From NCBI RefSeq assembly GCF_000159235.2, contig NZ_ACGK02000002.1, positions 184,522-248,521 on the forward strand: a stretch of 64,000 nt of DNA, written 5' to 3'. The notes beneath the pieces are model-generated. The model had not been told where the DNA came from, ran no database searches, and saw only the letters and a program-made list of their open reading frames with translations. Origin of the DNA: Fannyhessea vaginae DSM 15829 (lineage in GTDB: Bacteria; Actinomycetota; Coriobacteriia; Coriobacteriales; Atopobiaceae). The position numbers were made by a program, and so were the translations under genes. Positions 28,901 to 36,536 of the stretch are shown piece by piece (the first letter of the stretch is position 1; each line of letters starts with the position of its first letter).

Positions 28901-29767
28901 ATGAATAAGTATCTTGACCTTACAAATCAACTCAACTCAATTCATGATTCTGACATAAGACAAGCTACATTCATACCTAATTACCGTAATGTTATTGCGC
29001 TTATAGATGCAACTTGGGTTGCTTTGTTTCCTGAGTTGCATGTGTGCAATGATGATAGCGCGTTGCTTAATAGCAACAAACATGAAGCACATAACGCAAG
29101 AAATAGTTTGCTAAATACTATAACAAACAGTGCAATATATAACATGGAAAGAATTTTGTTGCACGAGCTTACAATCTATACAACTGACAAAGAAAAAATT
29201 CATGAAACTTGCAACAGGTATCTGCAGCAACTTCCAAATATTAAAAAACTTCTTCTTACGGATATTAAATCTATGTATGAAGGAGATCCAGCTTGCACAA
29301 GCAAAATAGAAGTCGCACTTGCGTACCCTGGTTTTTACGCTTTGCTCATTCATCGTACAGCTCACACACTTTACGAGCTTAACGTGCCGCTCATACCTAG
29401 GCTTATGAGCGAATACGCCCATCAAAAAACAGGTATTGATATTCATCCAGGAGCAACAATTGGTCCATATTTTTGCATTGATCACGGAACTGGCATTGTT
29501 ATAGGCGAAACAACCGTAATAGGAGAACACGTTAAGCTCTACCAAGGTGTCACGCTTGGTGCAAAAAGCTTTTCGTTGGACGAACAGGGAAATCCTGTAA
29601 AAGGTGGAAAACGACACCCGAATATTGGTGATAACGTAGTAATTTACGCGAACGCTACCATTTTAGGTGGACAAACTACAATCGGTAGTGGAAGCGTAAT
29701 TGCGGCAAATGCGTGGATCAACCGCAGTATTCCTGCAAACACAACCTATCACTTTCCTAAGGCCTAA
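28901..29767 (+). CDS. cysE: Serine O-acetyltransferase
   Basis: 288 residues. It makes O-acetylserine for CysK. An N-terminal helical region (about 1-160) is followed by a left-handed beta-helix with hexapeptide repeats: GIDIHPGATIGPYFCIDHG, GIVIGETTVIGEHVKLYQG, then KRHPNIGDNVVIYANATILG. Catalytic Asp/His pairs are visible in SIYP-equivalent AYPGFYALLIHRTAH and in FCIDHGTG. Its length is that of the EpsC-type enzymes with an extended N-terminus. Likely co-transcribed with cysK for cysteine synthesis. Confidence 0.94.
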   Translation: MNKYLDLTNQLNSIHDSDIRQATFIPNYRNVIALIDATWVALFPELHVCNDDSALLNSNKHEAHNARNSLLNTITNSAIYNMERILLHELTIYTTDKEKIHETCNRYLQQLPNIKKLLLTDIKSMYEGDPACTSKIEVALAYPGFYALLIHRTAHTLYELNVPLIPRLMSEYAHQKTGIDIHPGATIGPYFCIDHGTGIVIGETTVIGEHVKLYQGVTLGAKSFSLDEQGNPVKGGKRHPNIGDNVVIYANATILGGQTTIGSGSVIAANAWINRSIPANTTYHFPKA

Positions 29768-30127
29768 TACACGCTTACAATACTAGGGTTGTTTATACAA
29801 GTCAGTAGAACACTTGAGGTTACACGAGTTAGTAGCACGTTTTTTATCAATTTATCTAAATTGTTTGATTTAGTAATAAAACGTTTTACATTTTCTCAGT
29901 GCAATTTTAGGCTTCTTGGATGTTCTCATAACTTTTGAAGTCAAGCAATGCCTGTGTTTTACTTAGTGTTCGACTTAAGTCTGAAATTAGCGAATCATGA
30001 GTATTTTTTAAGTTAGCTGCACAACTTCCAAAATAATTAGTTGTGCTTTTAAATAGATGTTGATTGTGTTATAATTCTCATGAGGTAAAAACTCACGCCC
30101 ATAATTTTTTGTGATGATTGGAGTATC
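29768..30127 (+). other. Non-coding stretch between cysE and the secreted-protein gene
   Basis: 360 bp, AT-rich. It holds the left copy of a 69-bp repeat (29921-29989). TATAAT at 30069-30074 with a loose TTGTGC/TTGATT-like upstream box is a plausible promoter for the gene at 30128. No other feature seen. Confidence 0.5.
29921..29989. repeat. 69-bp direct repeat, left copy
   Basis: Aligned without gaps to 31219-31287, 60 of 69 positions identical. Both begin TGTTCTCATAACTTTTGAAG and end CTGAAATTA. Same orientation. The pair brackets the two genes at 30128 and 30738. Confidence 0.9.
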
Positions 30128-30727
30128 ATGAGAAATAAGAGTTGTTTGTTTTCACTGTTTTTCGCTATTTTGATGTTCTCTTTTCCTTATTACTCGGTTG
30201 CATATGGTCAGGATAATCGTTATATATCTACGGAATATAAGAGAATTTTTCAGTCGTATGAGGTTGGCGATATTCTAGCCGACGAAGATTCAGAATTTGT
30301 TAAGACTTATCTGATAAAAGATCAATTATTAAATCCTCTATATGACGTTGTGAGCGGAGCTGATAGAACAACTGCCGATGTTAACGAAACTGACTCTCAA
30401 TTTGGTACGTCTGTTTCGTTAACAGGTACAGTGTGGCATACGGGAACTTTTAACTATAATTTTGGTGGTAGATTGAATGGATATGTGACATCTGGACCCG
30501 TACCTAAGAATATGACAATTACAGTTTCTTGTATGGCATGGGGTCTTGAGGGTACTCAATTGGGACTTGCATATAAGGATCAGGTTTCTCATACTGTCTA
30601 TAATTCTAAGTCAATTTACATGAATAAAAGCAAAAATTATAGTGGAGTAACAGCTGTTCATAGTATCAATACGGCGTTAGATGTAACCACTGCTTCAGGT
30701 GAGGGTTTTACCGTTAACGCAAACTAA
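30128..30727 (+). CDS. Secreted protein of unknown function
   Basis: 199 residues, not recognised. Signal peptide: MRNKSCLFSLFFAILMFSFP with likely cleavage near VAYG/Q (about 24-28). The mature part has an Asp/Glu-rich N-terminal segment, then a Thr/Ser/Gly-rich C-terminal half (TGTVWHTGTFNYNFGGRLNG; SCMAWGLEGTQLG) that looks beta-rich. TTGGAGTATC precedes the ATG. A small membrane protein follows 10 bp later, likely the same transcript. The pair layout resembles a secreted effector or bacteriocin-like protein with membrane partner, but nothing in the sequence proves this. Confidence 0.7.
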   Translation: MRNKSCLFSLFFAILMFSFPYYSVAYGQDNRYISTEYKRIFQSYEVGDILADEDSEFVKTYLIKDQLLNPLYDVVSGADRTTADVNETDSQFGTSVSLTGTVWHTGTFNYNFGGRLNGYVTSGPVPKNMTITVSCMAWGLEGTQLGLAYKDQVSHTVYNSKSIYMNKSKNYSGVTAVHSINTALDVTTASGEGFTVNAN

Positions 30728-30737
30728 AGAGGTTGCG

Positions 30738-31172
30738 ATGAACTTTCAAATTCAATGCATTCGTACGTGTGCACAAGATTTTGTAAGAAGCTTTCTGGTA
30801 TTATGTCTTTTCCTGCCTTTCTTTGTTTACCCAGATCAGATGTATATGTCTATAACTATGCCAACAGGTGGCTCTATAGCAGTGTTTATTTGTCAACTCT
30901 GTATGATGGCTGCGGTTATGAGTCTTTGTAATTGTGTGCTAGATTCAACGCTTCATCCTTTTATCCGTTACATTAAGGGTTTCACGCTCGCTCTATTTTT
31001 ACAGCTTCCTTACGTTGTAATGAGCTATTATGCTATGAGTTTTCTTTTTCATGTTTTTGGTATCCATGCAGATATGATTCATACACTTATAATGTCGGTA
31101 TTATACCTTGCTCCTGCGCTTTTATGTGTCTTTACGACATATCAGCAACATCTTGAACGAGCTTCTAGGTAA
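30738..31172 (+). CDS. Small polytopic membrane protein
   Basis: 144 residues, not recognised. Four hydrophobic segments: about 13-31, 42-63, 73-95 and 105-130, with a short basic end QQHLERASR. Cys-rich (CLFL, CQLCM, CNC). ATG 30738 follows AAGAGG by 6 bp; an in-frame upstream start would overlap the previous gene. Placed 10 bp after the secreted-protein gene, so possibly its immunity, anchoring or export partner. Confidence 0.68.
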   Translation: MNFQIQCIRTCAQDFVRSFLVLCLFLPFFVYPDQMYMSITMPTGGSIAVFICQLCMMAAVMSLCNCVLDSTLHPFIRYIKGFTLALFLQLPYVVMSYYAMSFLFHVFGIHADMIHTLIMSVLYLAPALLCVFTTYQQHLERASR

Positions 31173-31218
31173 GTTGAAGTAAATGTATGGGGGATAGTTC
31201 CATCATGATGAAATTAGG

Positions 31219-31287
31219 TGTTCTCATAACTTTTGAAGCTAACCAATGTCTGTGTTTTGCTTAGCATTCAACTTAAGGCTGAAATTA
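31219..31287. repeat. 69-bp direct repeat, right copy
   Basis: Right partner of 29921-29989 (60/69 identical, no gaps), 47 bp after the membrane-protein gene. Contains a weak hairpin CTTA…TAAG in both copies. Confidence 0.9.
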
Positions 31288-31345
31288 AATGTTTTGCATG
31301 ATTTGTGGTATTGAGCGTTATTTCAAAAAAAAATTGAATTGACAC

Positions 31346-31375
31346 TTGCATTACATAGTCAGAGCATGGTAGTAT
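31346..31375 (+). promoter_or_regulatory. Promoter of tRNA-Leu
   Basis: TTGCAT (31346-31351), 18-bp spacer, TAGTAT (31370-31375), 18 bp before the tRNA. An alternative TTGACA lies at 31339. Confidence 0.55.
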
Positions 31376-31393
31376 ACATTTCGCGCAACAAGC

Positions 31394-31484
31394 GTCGGAG
31401 TGGCGGAATTGGCAGACGCGCTAGCTTGAGGTGCTAGTGACTGACTAAAAGGTCGTGCGGGTTCAAGTCCCGCCTCCGACACCA
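31394..31484 (+). tRNA. tRNA-Leu (anticodon GAG)
   Basis: Acceptor GTCGGAG/CTCCGAC, discriminator A, encoded CCA at 31482-31484. Anticodon arm CTAGC-TTGAGGT-GCTAG gives GAG. A long variable arm is present, as expected of a class II tRNA. 91 nt. Confidence 0.96.
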
Positions 31485-31497
31485 TTTTTGAATGATA

Positions 31498-31519
31498 GGA
31501 CTCGAAAGAGTCCTTTTTT
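31498..31519 (+). terminator. Rho-independent terminator of tRNA-Leu
   Basis: AGGACTC/GAGTCCT perfect stem, GAAA loop, six T. It lies within 100 bp of the phosphatase start, so that gene needs its own promoter. Confidence 0.9.
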
Positions 31520-31619
31520 CTTAAAGAGCGTATTTCTATTGCTTATGTTACAAATAACTTGCTTCATGCGCCTCAAGCCTCAAAGCAAGTTATGCTTTCA
31601 TACGTCCTATGGAGGCTCT

Positions 31620-33623
31620 ATGCAAGATGTAGATATATCACATATGCAGGATTCCTATAAGGAGCTTCAAGATAAGCTTAAAACCTCTCAAAAGCGCACT
31701 CGAGGACTGCTTGATATCGTGTTAGATACACTTGATGCAAAAGATATTGACACACTTTGCGCGCGCGTGCTTAAGCTTCTTACGCAAACCATGGATGCTA
31801 CGGCAACGCTTTGTTACATTCATACGCATGATGGTTTTTATCTTCGAGGTACTCAGAGCAATATCGATCTCGCAGGTATTCCTCATCACTTTCCCGACAA
31901 GGTAGCGTGTAGGCAAGATTGCTTGTGTTTTAATCCACATGAGCTATCAACGCAATGCTTTACGGTTGTGTCGCCTGATGAGGCAGCTGTTGAGCCTTTA
32001 ACACATAAGCATAATGCTTCACCCACAACAAATACTTATTCACAAGATACTACACCTGATGTTGTATTTTTACGTGATGACAAAACGGGGGATATCACGC
32101 GCTTAAAAGCCTGTAATGTCCCACCCTTTAGTTCATTTGTAAGCGTTCCCGTTTGGTATGGCGAGCGCGTGATTGCGCTTTTGCTTGTTGGTTATAGTGC
32201 TGTGCATACGTTTGATAAGAGTGATCTTGATTATCTTAATGGGATTGCACGCTATTTATCGATACAGTTGATTGGCGCGATAACTGCCGCTCAGGCACAG
32301 CGTGAAAATCGCTTGATTGCAACTTCAAGCAAGCTTCGTGAATCTATGTTGCATGCGCAGGAAATAGGCTTATCACACGTTTGGAAATACGCAAATCTTG
32401 CAGCCAAAGCAATTGATACAAAGCTGATATTTGTCTGTGATGAAAAAAGCTATTGCTCTTTGTATGTCCATAGTGCAAACCATCAGGGTGAACCTACGTT
32501 ATTTTCTGGCGCTTCTAAGACGTGTAAAACGCCTTTGCCTGCAGCAGAATTTTTTGCGCAAAGTCCTCACTATCCCGCTTTTAGTTTTGATTGCCCGTGT
32601 TTTTCGGCTGCGCTTGGTATTCCCAAGCATGTGAGTATAAGTACGTTTTGTGCTCAAGATAGCCTTGGAGCTGTGCTTAAAGATCAGGCTATTGTAGGTA
32701 CTGGTGCATTGGTTGATTTTGGGCTTTTGGGTTCAAGTCGTTGTATGTGCATTTTTGTTCGTGAAGAAAATAGTGCACGCCTTGATTCTGCCGATCTTAA
32801 CTTTTTATCCCGTTTGGCTCACGATATTCACGATACTACTACCAATGATCAGCGTCACGCGTGCGATCAACACATAGCTCAAGCTTTACAAACTGGTATG
32901 ACCAATGAGTTGCAGCAGGTAGAAGGCATTACCGCTCAGGGTATTTATTCGTCAGCAACACAGACAGCTACCATCGGAGGCGATTTTTACGATCTGATTA
33001 GGCTACCAAAGTGTCGCGCATGCGTTATTATGGGCGACGTTTCGGGAAAAGGTGTTGAAGCGGCAAGTGTGTCGGCTGCGGTTAAAACGGCTTTACGCGC
33101 CTATGCGTGGCAAGGTCTTATGCCTGCAGTGCAAGTGCGATTGCTTAACAGGTTTCTTTTGAGCTTTTCTCGCGTCGAAACTTTTGCAACATTGTTTATA
33201 GGCATTATCGATTTGCAAAAAGGCGTTATTACCTATTGTTCGGCTGGTCATCCTCCTGCAATGCTTATACGGGCTTCTACGGGTACTATTGAGCAACTTA
33301 ACGTTCAGTCCGGTGCTGTGGGTGCTTTTAGCGAAATGAGCTATACAGATGGCACTACAGAGCTTTTTGAGGGCGATATTCTTGTGCTCTACACTGATGG
33401 TACAACTGAGGCTCGCGCGCAAGACGGGAGTTTTTTTGGCGAGGACGGCTTAATGGACGCATTGCTGCGTGAGCGAAGCCAAGGTATTCAAGGACTGCCG
33501 CAGCGCTTACTTGATCGTCTGGATGCGTTTACTTCTCAACATCTTCAAGATGATGTGGCAATTGTTGGTCTCAGATTTGACGATGTACATGTAAAAGTGT
33601 GTCGCGATTGTTTGCTAGACTAA
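31620..33623 (+). CDS. GAF-domain PP2C-type serine phosphatase (RsbU/SpoIIE family)
   Basis: 667 residues. A short N-terminal helical segment leads to two GAF-like sensory regions (about 35-230, which includes a long polar insert, and about 245-415), then the PP2C/SpoIIE domain (about 435-660) with IGGDFYDLIR, MGDVSGKGVEAA, CSAGHPPAML and LYTDGTTEA, the metal-binding Asp motifs intact. Such enzymes dephosphorylate STAS anti-anti-sigma proteins; the next gene encodes one. ATG 31620 is taken because GGAGG precedes it by 4 bp; upstream in-frame starts run into the tRNA terminator. The GAF regions contain several Cys pairs (CRQDCLC, CPCF), possibly for redox or metal sensing. Confidence 0.9.
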   Translation: MQDVDISHMQDSYKELQDKLKTSQKRTRGLLDIVLDTLDAKDIDTLCARVLKLLTQTMDATATLCYIHTHDGFYLRGTQSNIDLAGIPHHFPDKVACRQDCLCFNPHELSTQCFTVVSPDEAAVEPLTHKHNASPTTNTYSQDTTPDVVFLRDDKTGDITRLKACNVPPFSSFVSVPVWYGERVIALLLVGYSAVHTFDKSDLDYLNGIARYLSIQLIGAITAAQAQRENRLIATSSKLRESMLHAQEIGLSHVWKYANLAAKAIDTKLIFVCDEKSYCSLYVHSANHQGEPTLFSGASKTCKTPLPAAEFFAQSPHYPAFSFDCPCFSAALGIPKHVSISTFCAQDSLGAVLKDQAIVGTGALVDFGLLGSSRCMCIFVREENSARLDSADLNFLSRLAHDIHDTTTNDQRHACDQHIAQALQTGMTNELQQVEGITAQGIYSSATQTATIGGDFYDLIRLPKCRACVIMGDVSGKGVEAASVSAAVKTALRAYAWQGLMPAVQVRLLNRFLLSFSRVETFATLFIGIIDLQKGVITYCSAGHPPAMLIRASTGTIEQLNVQSGAVGAFSEMSYTDGTTELFEGDILVLYTDGTTEARAQDGSFFGEDGLMDALLRERSQGIQGLPQRLLDRLDAFTSQHLQDDVAIVGLRFDDVHVKVCRDCLLD

Positions 33624-33696
33624 GTGCCGTCTGCAATAAGATTTGTATACGTGGCTGTTTTTGTATATTGTCAGCATTTAAGGGAATAAAAACCAT

Positions 33697-34440
33697 ATGA
33701 ATGTGATTCCAAACATAGTAGTTATTCCGCTTAAAGGCGATTTAGATGTGACCACGGTAGCATCTGCATCGGCGCTGATAGATTCATTTTTGTATCGCGA
33801 ATATCCGCGTATGATTTTGAATCTTGCTGACGTATCTTTTATTGATTCGTCGGGTATGGGGCTGTTGTGGAGCACGATGAGGCGTATACGTGCACATCAA
33901 GGGATTATTTCTATGATCAATGTGCAGCCTCAGGTGTTGGCAATTTTACGTCGTGCGCGTATGCTTGATTTTATTCCCTTAAGAAATAGCGATGCCTTTT
34001 GTCAAAAGGACATGTTTCAACCGCATGCCTTGCCTTTGTGGCAGCGTGTGATTCAAATAGATCCCAAGCATTTATGCACCACGCGCAGCCGCATTCAAGA
34101 AGAATTGAGCCAGCTTGCGTTTAGCTCGGACGAACTTTTTGACCTTATGCTTGCAATAGGGGAGGCTATGGGCAATGCTGTTGATCATACGGATGGTTCT
34201 TGTTCGCTGGTGAGAATTAGTGCGTATTCCGATCGTGCGATTGTGGATATAACCGATTGTGGCGAAGGCTATGAGATCACATGTGTGGAAGATCTTCCCA
34301 AAGTTGATGAGGGAGCTATGCGTGGTCGCGGCATTCATTTGATGAGCCTTTTGGTGGATGGTTTATCTATAGGTAAACGTTTGGGGCACAGCGGTACACG
34401 TGTTCATATTGTGAAGTTCATATCAGCTGCGCGCGCTTAA
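33697..34440 (+). CDS. Fused STAS domain and HATPase_c anti-sigma-type kinase
   Basis: 247 residues. N-terminal STAS domain (about 1-105): IPLKGDLDVTT and phosphoacceptor motif FIDSSGMGLLW, like RsbV/SpoIIAA. C-terminal RsbW-like HATPase (about 125-245): N box GEAMGNAVDHT, DCGEGYE and RGRGIHLM. These are normally separate, antagonistic proteins. It follows the PP2C phosphatase by 73 bp, which gives phosphatase, substrate and kinase in two genes. No sigma factor is nearby, so the output may be a distant sigma factor or a non-sigma target. Confidence 0.88.
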   Translation: MNVIPNIVVIPLKGDLDVTTVASASALIDSFLYREYPRMILNLADVSFIDSSGMGLLWSTMRRIRAHQGIISMINVQPQVLAILRRARMLDFIPLRNSDAFCQKDMFQPHALPLWQRVIQIDPKHLCTTRSRIQEELSQLAFSSDELFDLMLAIGEAMGNAVDHTDGSCSLVRISAYSDRAIVDITDCGEGYEITCVEDLPKVDEGAMRGRGIHLMSLLVDGLSIGKRLGHSGTRVHIVKFISAARA

Positions 34441-34563
34441 ATGAAAGTTTATTCGCTGATATTCTTGATTATTACTGCAGGTCAATAAGGGATAATTTGC
34501 AATTATAGGTTCTGAGTTTATTTGTGTAGTATCAAAAATTTGCTATCAATTTAAAAATGAGTC

Positions 34564-34592
34564 TTGCATTCTTGTTCGGTCTTGCGTATATT
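34564..34592 (+). promoter_or_regulatory. Promoter of tRNA-Gly
   Basis: TTGCAT (34564-34569), 17-bp spacer, TATATT (34587-34592), 13 bp before the tRNA. Confidence 0.65.
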
Positions 34593-34605
34593 ATCTATTG
34601 CGTTC

Positions 34606-34681
34606 GCGGGCTTAGCGCAGTTGGTAGCGCGCAACCTTGCCAAGGTTGAGGTCGCGGGTTCGAACCCCGTAGCCCGCTCCA
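34606..34681 (+). tRNA. tRNA-Gly (anticodon GCC)
   Basis: Acceptor GCGGGCT/AGCCCGC, discriminator T, encoded CCA (34679-34681). Anticodon arm CAACC-TTGCCAA-GGTTG gives GCC. T arm GGGTTCGAACCCC. 76 nt. Confidence 0.97.
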
Positions 34682-34691
34682 TTGATTTTAA

Positions 34692-34716
34692 TGACCGATT
34701 TTATCGGTCTTTTTTA
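34692..34716 (+). terminator. Rho-independent terminator of tRNA-Gly
   Basis: GACCGAT/ATCGGTC perfect stem with TTT loop and six T, before tRNA-Cys. Confidence 0.9.
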
Positions 34717-34747
34717 TATCTGATGTATGTGCGTGCATACATCAATC

Positions 34748-34821
34748 GGCGAGATGGCCAAGTGGTAAGGCAGAGGCCTGCAAAGCCTTTATCCCCGGTT
34801 CGAATCCGGGTCTCGCCTCCA
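34748..34821 (+). tRNA. tRNA-Cys (anticodon GCA)
   Basis: Acceptor GGCGAGA/TCTCGCC, discriminator T, encoded CCA (34819-34821). Anticodon loop CTGCAAA gives GCA. T arm CCGGTTCGAATCCGG. 74 nt. It marks the left edge of a gene-poor accessory stretch. Confidence 0.97.
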
Positions 34822-34837
34822 TTGAATAACCGCAGGT

Positions 34838-34864
34838 AGAGCGTCCAAACGGCGCTCTTTTTTT
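34838..34864 (+). terminator. Rho-independent terminator of tRNA-Cys
   Basis: AGAGCG/CGCTCT stem with a 9-nt loop and a T run. Confidence 0.85.
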
Positions 34865-34890
34865 GTACGATTTTACCCTATATAAAACCA

Positions 34891-34925
34891 ACCTCAACCT
34901 ATCGGTAATTCCGACAGGTTGAGGT
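34891..34925. repeat. Long inverted repeat (hairpin)
   Basis: ACCTCAACCT/AGGTTGAGGT (10 bp), one A-C mismatch, then TCGG/CCGA with a 5-nt loop. No T run on the plus side; on the minus side it is followed by TTGGTTTTATATA, so it could end a minus-strand transcript. Confidence 0.7.
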
Positions 34926-35207
34926 GTGAGGCAAATTATTACTTTTTCTAGAATCAAAATGAAATAAAATATATATCCATGTACTAAAATCTAACGATGT
35001 GTTTTGTCATATGCAGTAAGAAGACGCTGTGAGCAATAATCAGTAAAGCACTTGTAAGCTTGATTATAGCGCTTTAATTATTGAACTCATACAGCTGACA
35101 TCAAAGAGCCCAAAGCTCAAGGATAAAAAGCAGATGGGCAGAAATAAGAATAGGCGCTTGTATACAATTGCGCACGAGCGTCTTGTTTCGATTATAGGGG
35201 GTTCATT
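34926..35207. other. Gene-poor stretch right of tRNA-Cys
   Basis: AT-rich, nothing coding that I can support. It leads into the hydrophobic micro-ORF at 35208. Confidence 0.4.
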
Positions 35208-35306
35208 ATGGAACAAGCAATTCATATGATTATCACAAGTGCTATAGGGTATATTATTGCTCATTATATTGTTAAGGCGCTTGATAATATAAGAAAGAAG
35301 AAATAA
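35208..35306 (+). CDS. Hydrophobic micro-protein (32 aa), copy 1
   Basis: ATG preceded by TAGGGGG at 6 bp. The product begins MEQAIHMIITSAIGYIIAHY and ends in a basic tail NIRKKK: one membrane helix with a charged C-terminus, the form of small type I toxin or holin-like peptides. It is clearly related to the peptide at 36998 (shared I-x-S-x-IG-x-x-IA-x-x-I-x-K pattern). Function unknown. Confidence 0.5.
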   Translation: MEQAIHMIITSAIGYIIAHYIVKALDNIRKKK

Positions 35307-35440
35307 TAACGCTAACTAAAGCATAAAACGCGCAAAAGCTAACCGTAAAATGTAGATGTACAATATAAAACAGATCGTTTCTTTACCGATGATATAGACA
35401 TTTACCTCTCCTAAAAATAATTTTGGACGATAGGGGAATC

Positions 35441-35695
35441 ATGATTTCTTTTGAGCAAGCCAAGAAAAAGGCACAAGATAGCGTGGGCAATTTTCAAGAA
35501 TTTGATTTGTGCGTAGAACACGATAATGCTTTCGTTTTTTACAGTGGCAACGATTGTGAAAATGAAGAACCTGTTATCGGTGGTTGCACCTCGCCTTTTA
35601 TTGTTTGGAAAAAGGATGGGTCTATCGATTTTAGTTTTGCAGCAGCGATGTTTCATGATACGTTAGGCACCGAATTAAAAGAGATGAAGCTTTAA
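35441..35695 (+). CDS. Small immunity-like protein, paralogue 1
   Basis: 84 residues. Begins MISFEQAKKKAQDSVGNF; later GGCTSPFIVWKKDGSIDF. This alpha-beta pattern (EQA..A..., then V.K..G) is like the YrhB/Imm35-type immunity proteins, by memory of the family only. ATG 35441 follows AGGGGA; TTG 35423 is rejected. A paralogue lies 58 bp downstream. No toxin gene is adjacent, so it may be an orphan immunity gene. Confidence 0.6.
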   Translation: MISFEQAKKKAQDSVGNFQEFDLCVEHDNAFVFYSGNDCENEEPVIGGCTSPFIVWKKDGSIDFSFAAAMFHDTLGTELKEMKL

Positions 35696-35753
35696 CATTT
35701 AATCTTTTGTAAGCGTTTAACCGAGAATTCGTTCTAAGTTTTAGGAGGTAATC

Positions 35754-35978
35754 ATGGTTGATTATGAGCAAGCTCTATCTATTGCAAAAGACCTTTTAGG
35801 GAAAGTTGATAAATGTTGTGAGTATAAAGACTATTATGTGTTTTCCTATCACACTCCAGTGGTTGAAGACTCCTCCTCAAATCTTGTTGCGATAGAGAAA
35901 AAGACTGGGAAAGCCTATAACTTTATTGCAGTAATCACAGAGCTTGGGAAAATGCTTCGTGAAGGCAAAGTAAAATAA
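35754..35978 (+). CDS. Small immunity-like protein, paralogue 2
   Basis: 74 residues, strong TAGGAGG site before the ATG. MVDYEQALSIAKDLLGKV and NLVAIEKKTGKAYNF align with MISFEQAKKKAQDSVGNF and FIVWKKDGSIDF of the preceding protein: same fold, low identity, so an old tandem duplication. Same YrhB/Imm35-like suspicion; no toxin visible. Confidence 0.62.
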   Translation: MVDYEQALSIAKDLLGKVDKCCEYKDYYVFSYHTPVVEDSSSNLVAIEKKTGKAYNFIAVITELGKMLREGKVK

Positions 35979-36020
35979 GAAGCCGTTCTTTATTGTCATC
36001 TGCAAGCCTCAAATTCATTA

Positions 36021-36043
36021 GACCGCCCGCGTGGCGGTTTTTG
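36021..36043 (+). terminator. Terminator of the immunity-like gene pair
   Basis: ACCGCC/GGCGGT stem with CGCGT loop and five T. Confidence 0.88.
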
Positions 36044-36153
36044 CGGTAACCTTAAAGCTCAAGCTCGCATTAAAAAAGAGAACTAGCACAATAATTACAG
36101 GTCATATTTTGATAGTTCATATAAAAAGACTTAAACAGTTTTATTATTTGGGT

Positions 36154-36201
36154 AAAAAAATAAAGGTAGCATCGAAGGGATCCACTCCCTAAGATACCAC
36201 C
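36154..36201 (-). terminator. Minus-strand terminator-like hairpin 1
   Basis: Imperfect 16-bp arms (36165-36180 and 36186-36201) with a 5-nt loop; read on the minus strand they are followed by TTTATTTTTTTA. Confidence 0.6.
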
Positions 36202-36364
36202 TCTATTCCCTAATCACTATACACCAACTAATTTTGTTTATCAAAAGCACAGATGTTAATTTTTAAGCTATCTCAATGAAACAAGGAGACATCTCGATCT
36301 GATTTGAGTGATGTTATGACATTATGTTTTCCATGATATAAAGCTATACAGCATATTTACTTGT

Positions 36365-36413
36365 AAAAAAGAGCCCCATGCCGCAGCGTTGCCACGGGGG
36401 GGGGTGCTCTTTT
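36365..36413 (-). terminator. Hairpin 2, with a G9 tract
   Basis: AAAAGAGC (36367-36374) pairs with GCTCTTTT (36406-36413), and inner CCCC with part of a run of nine G (36396-36404). On the minus strand it ends in six T; on the plus strand in TTTTC. Possibly bidirectional. Confidence 0.65.
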
Positions 36414-36536
36414 CAAAAACTATACCACATTTTACTTCGACGCCTAAAGATACACGCAAACACCCTTTTGAAAAGGAACAGCATGGGTGTTATGGCGAAG
36501 TCCGAATAATTAACTCAAAAGGCGAGATGAAAATAA

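Noticed and set aside
31455..31619. Extended N-terminus of the phosphatase gene
   Set aside because: It would begin inside tRNA-Leu and pass through its terminator; GGAGG supports ATG 31620.
34564..34839. 91-codon frame over tRNA-Gly and tRNA-Cys
   Set aside because: Runs through two clear tRNA genes; artefact.
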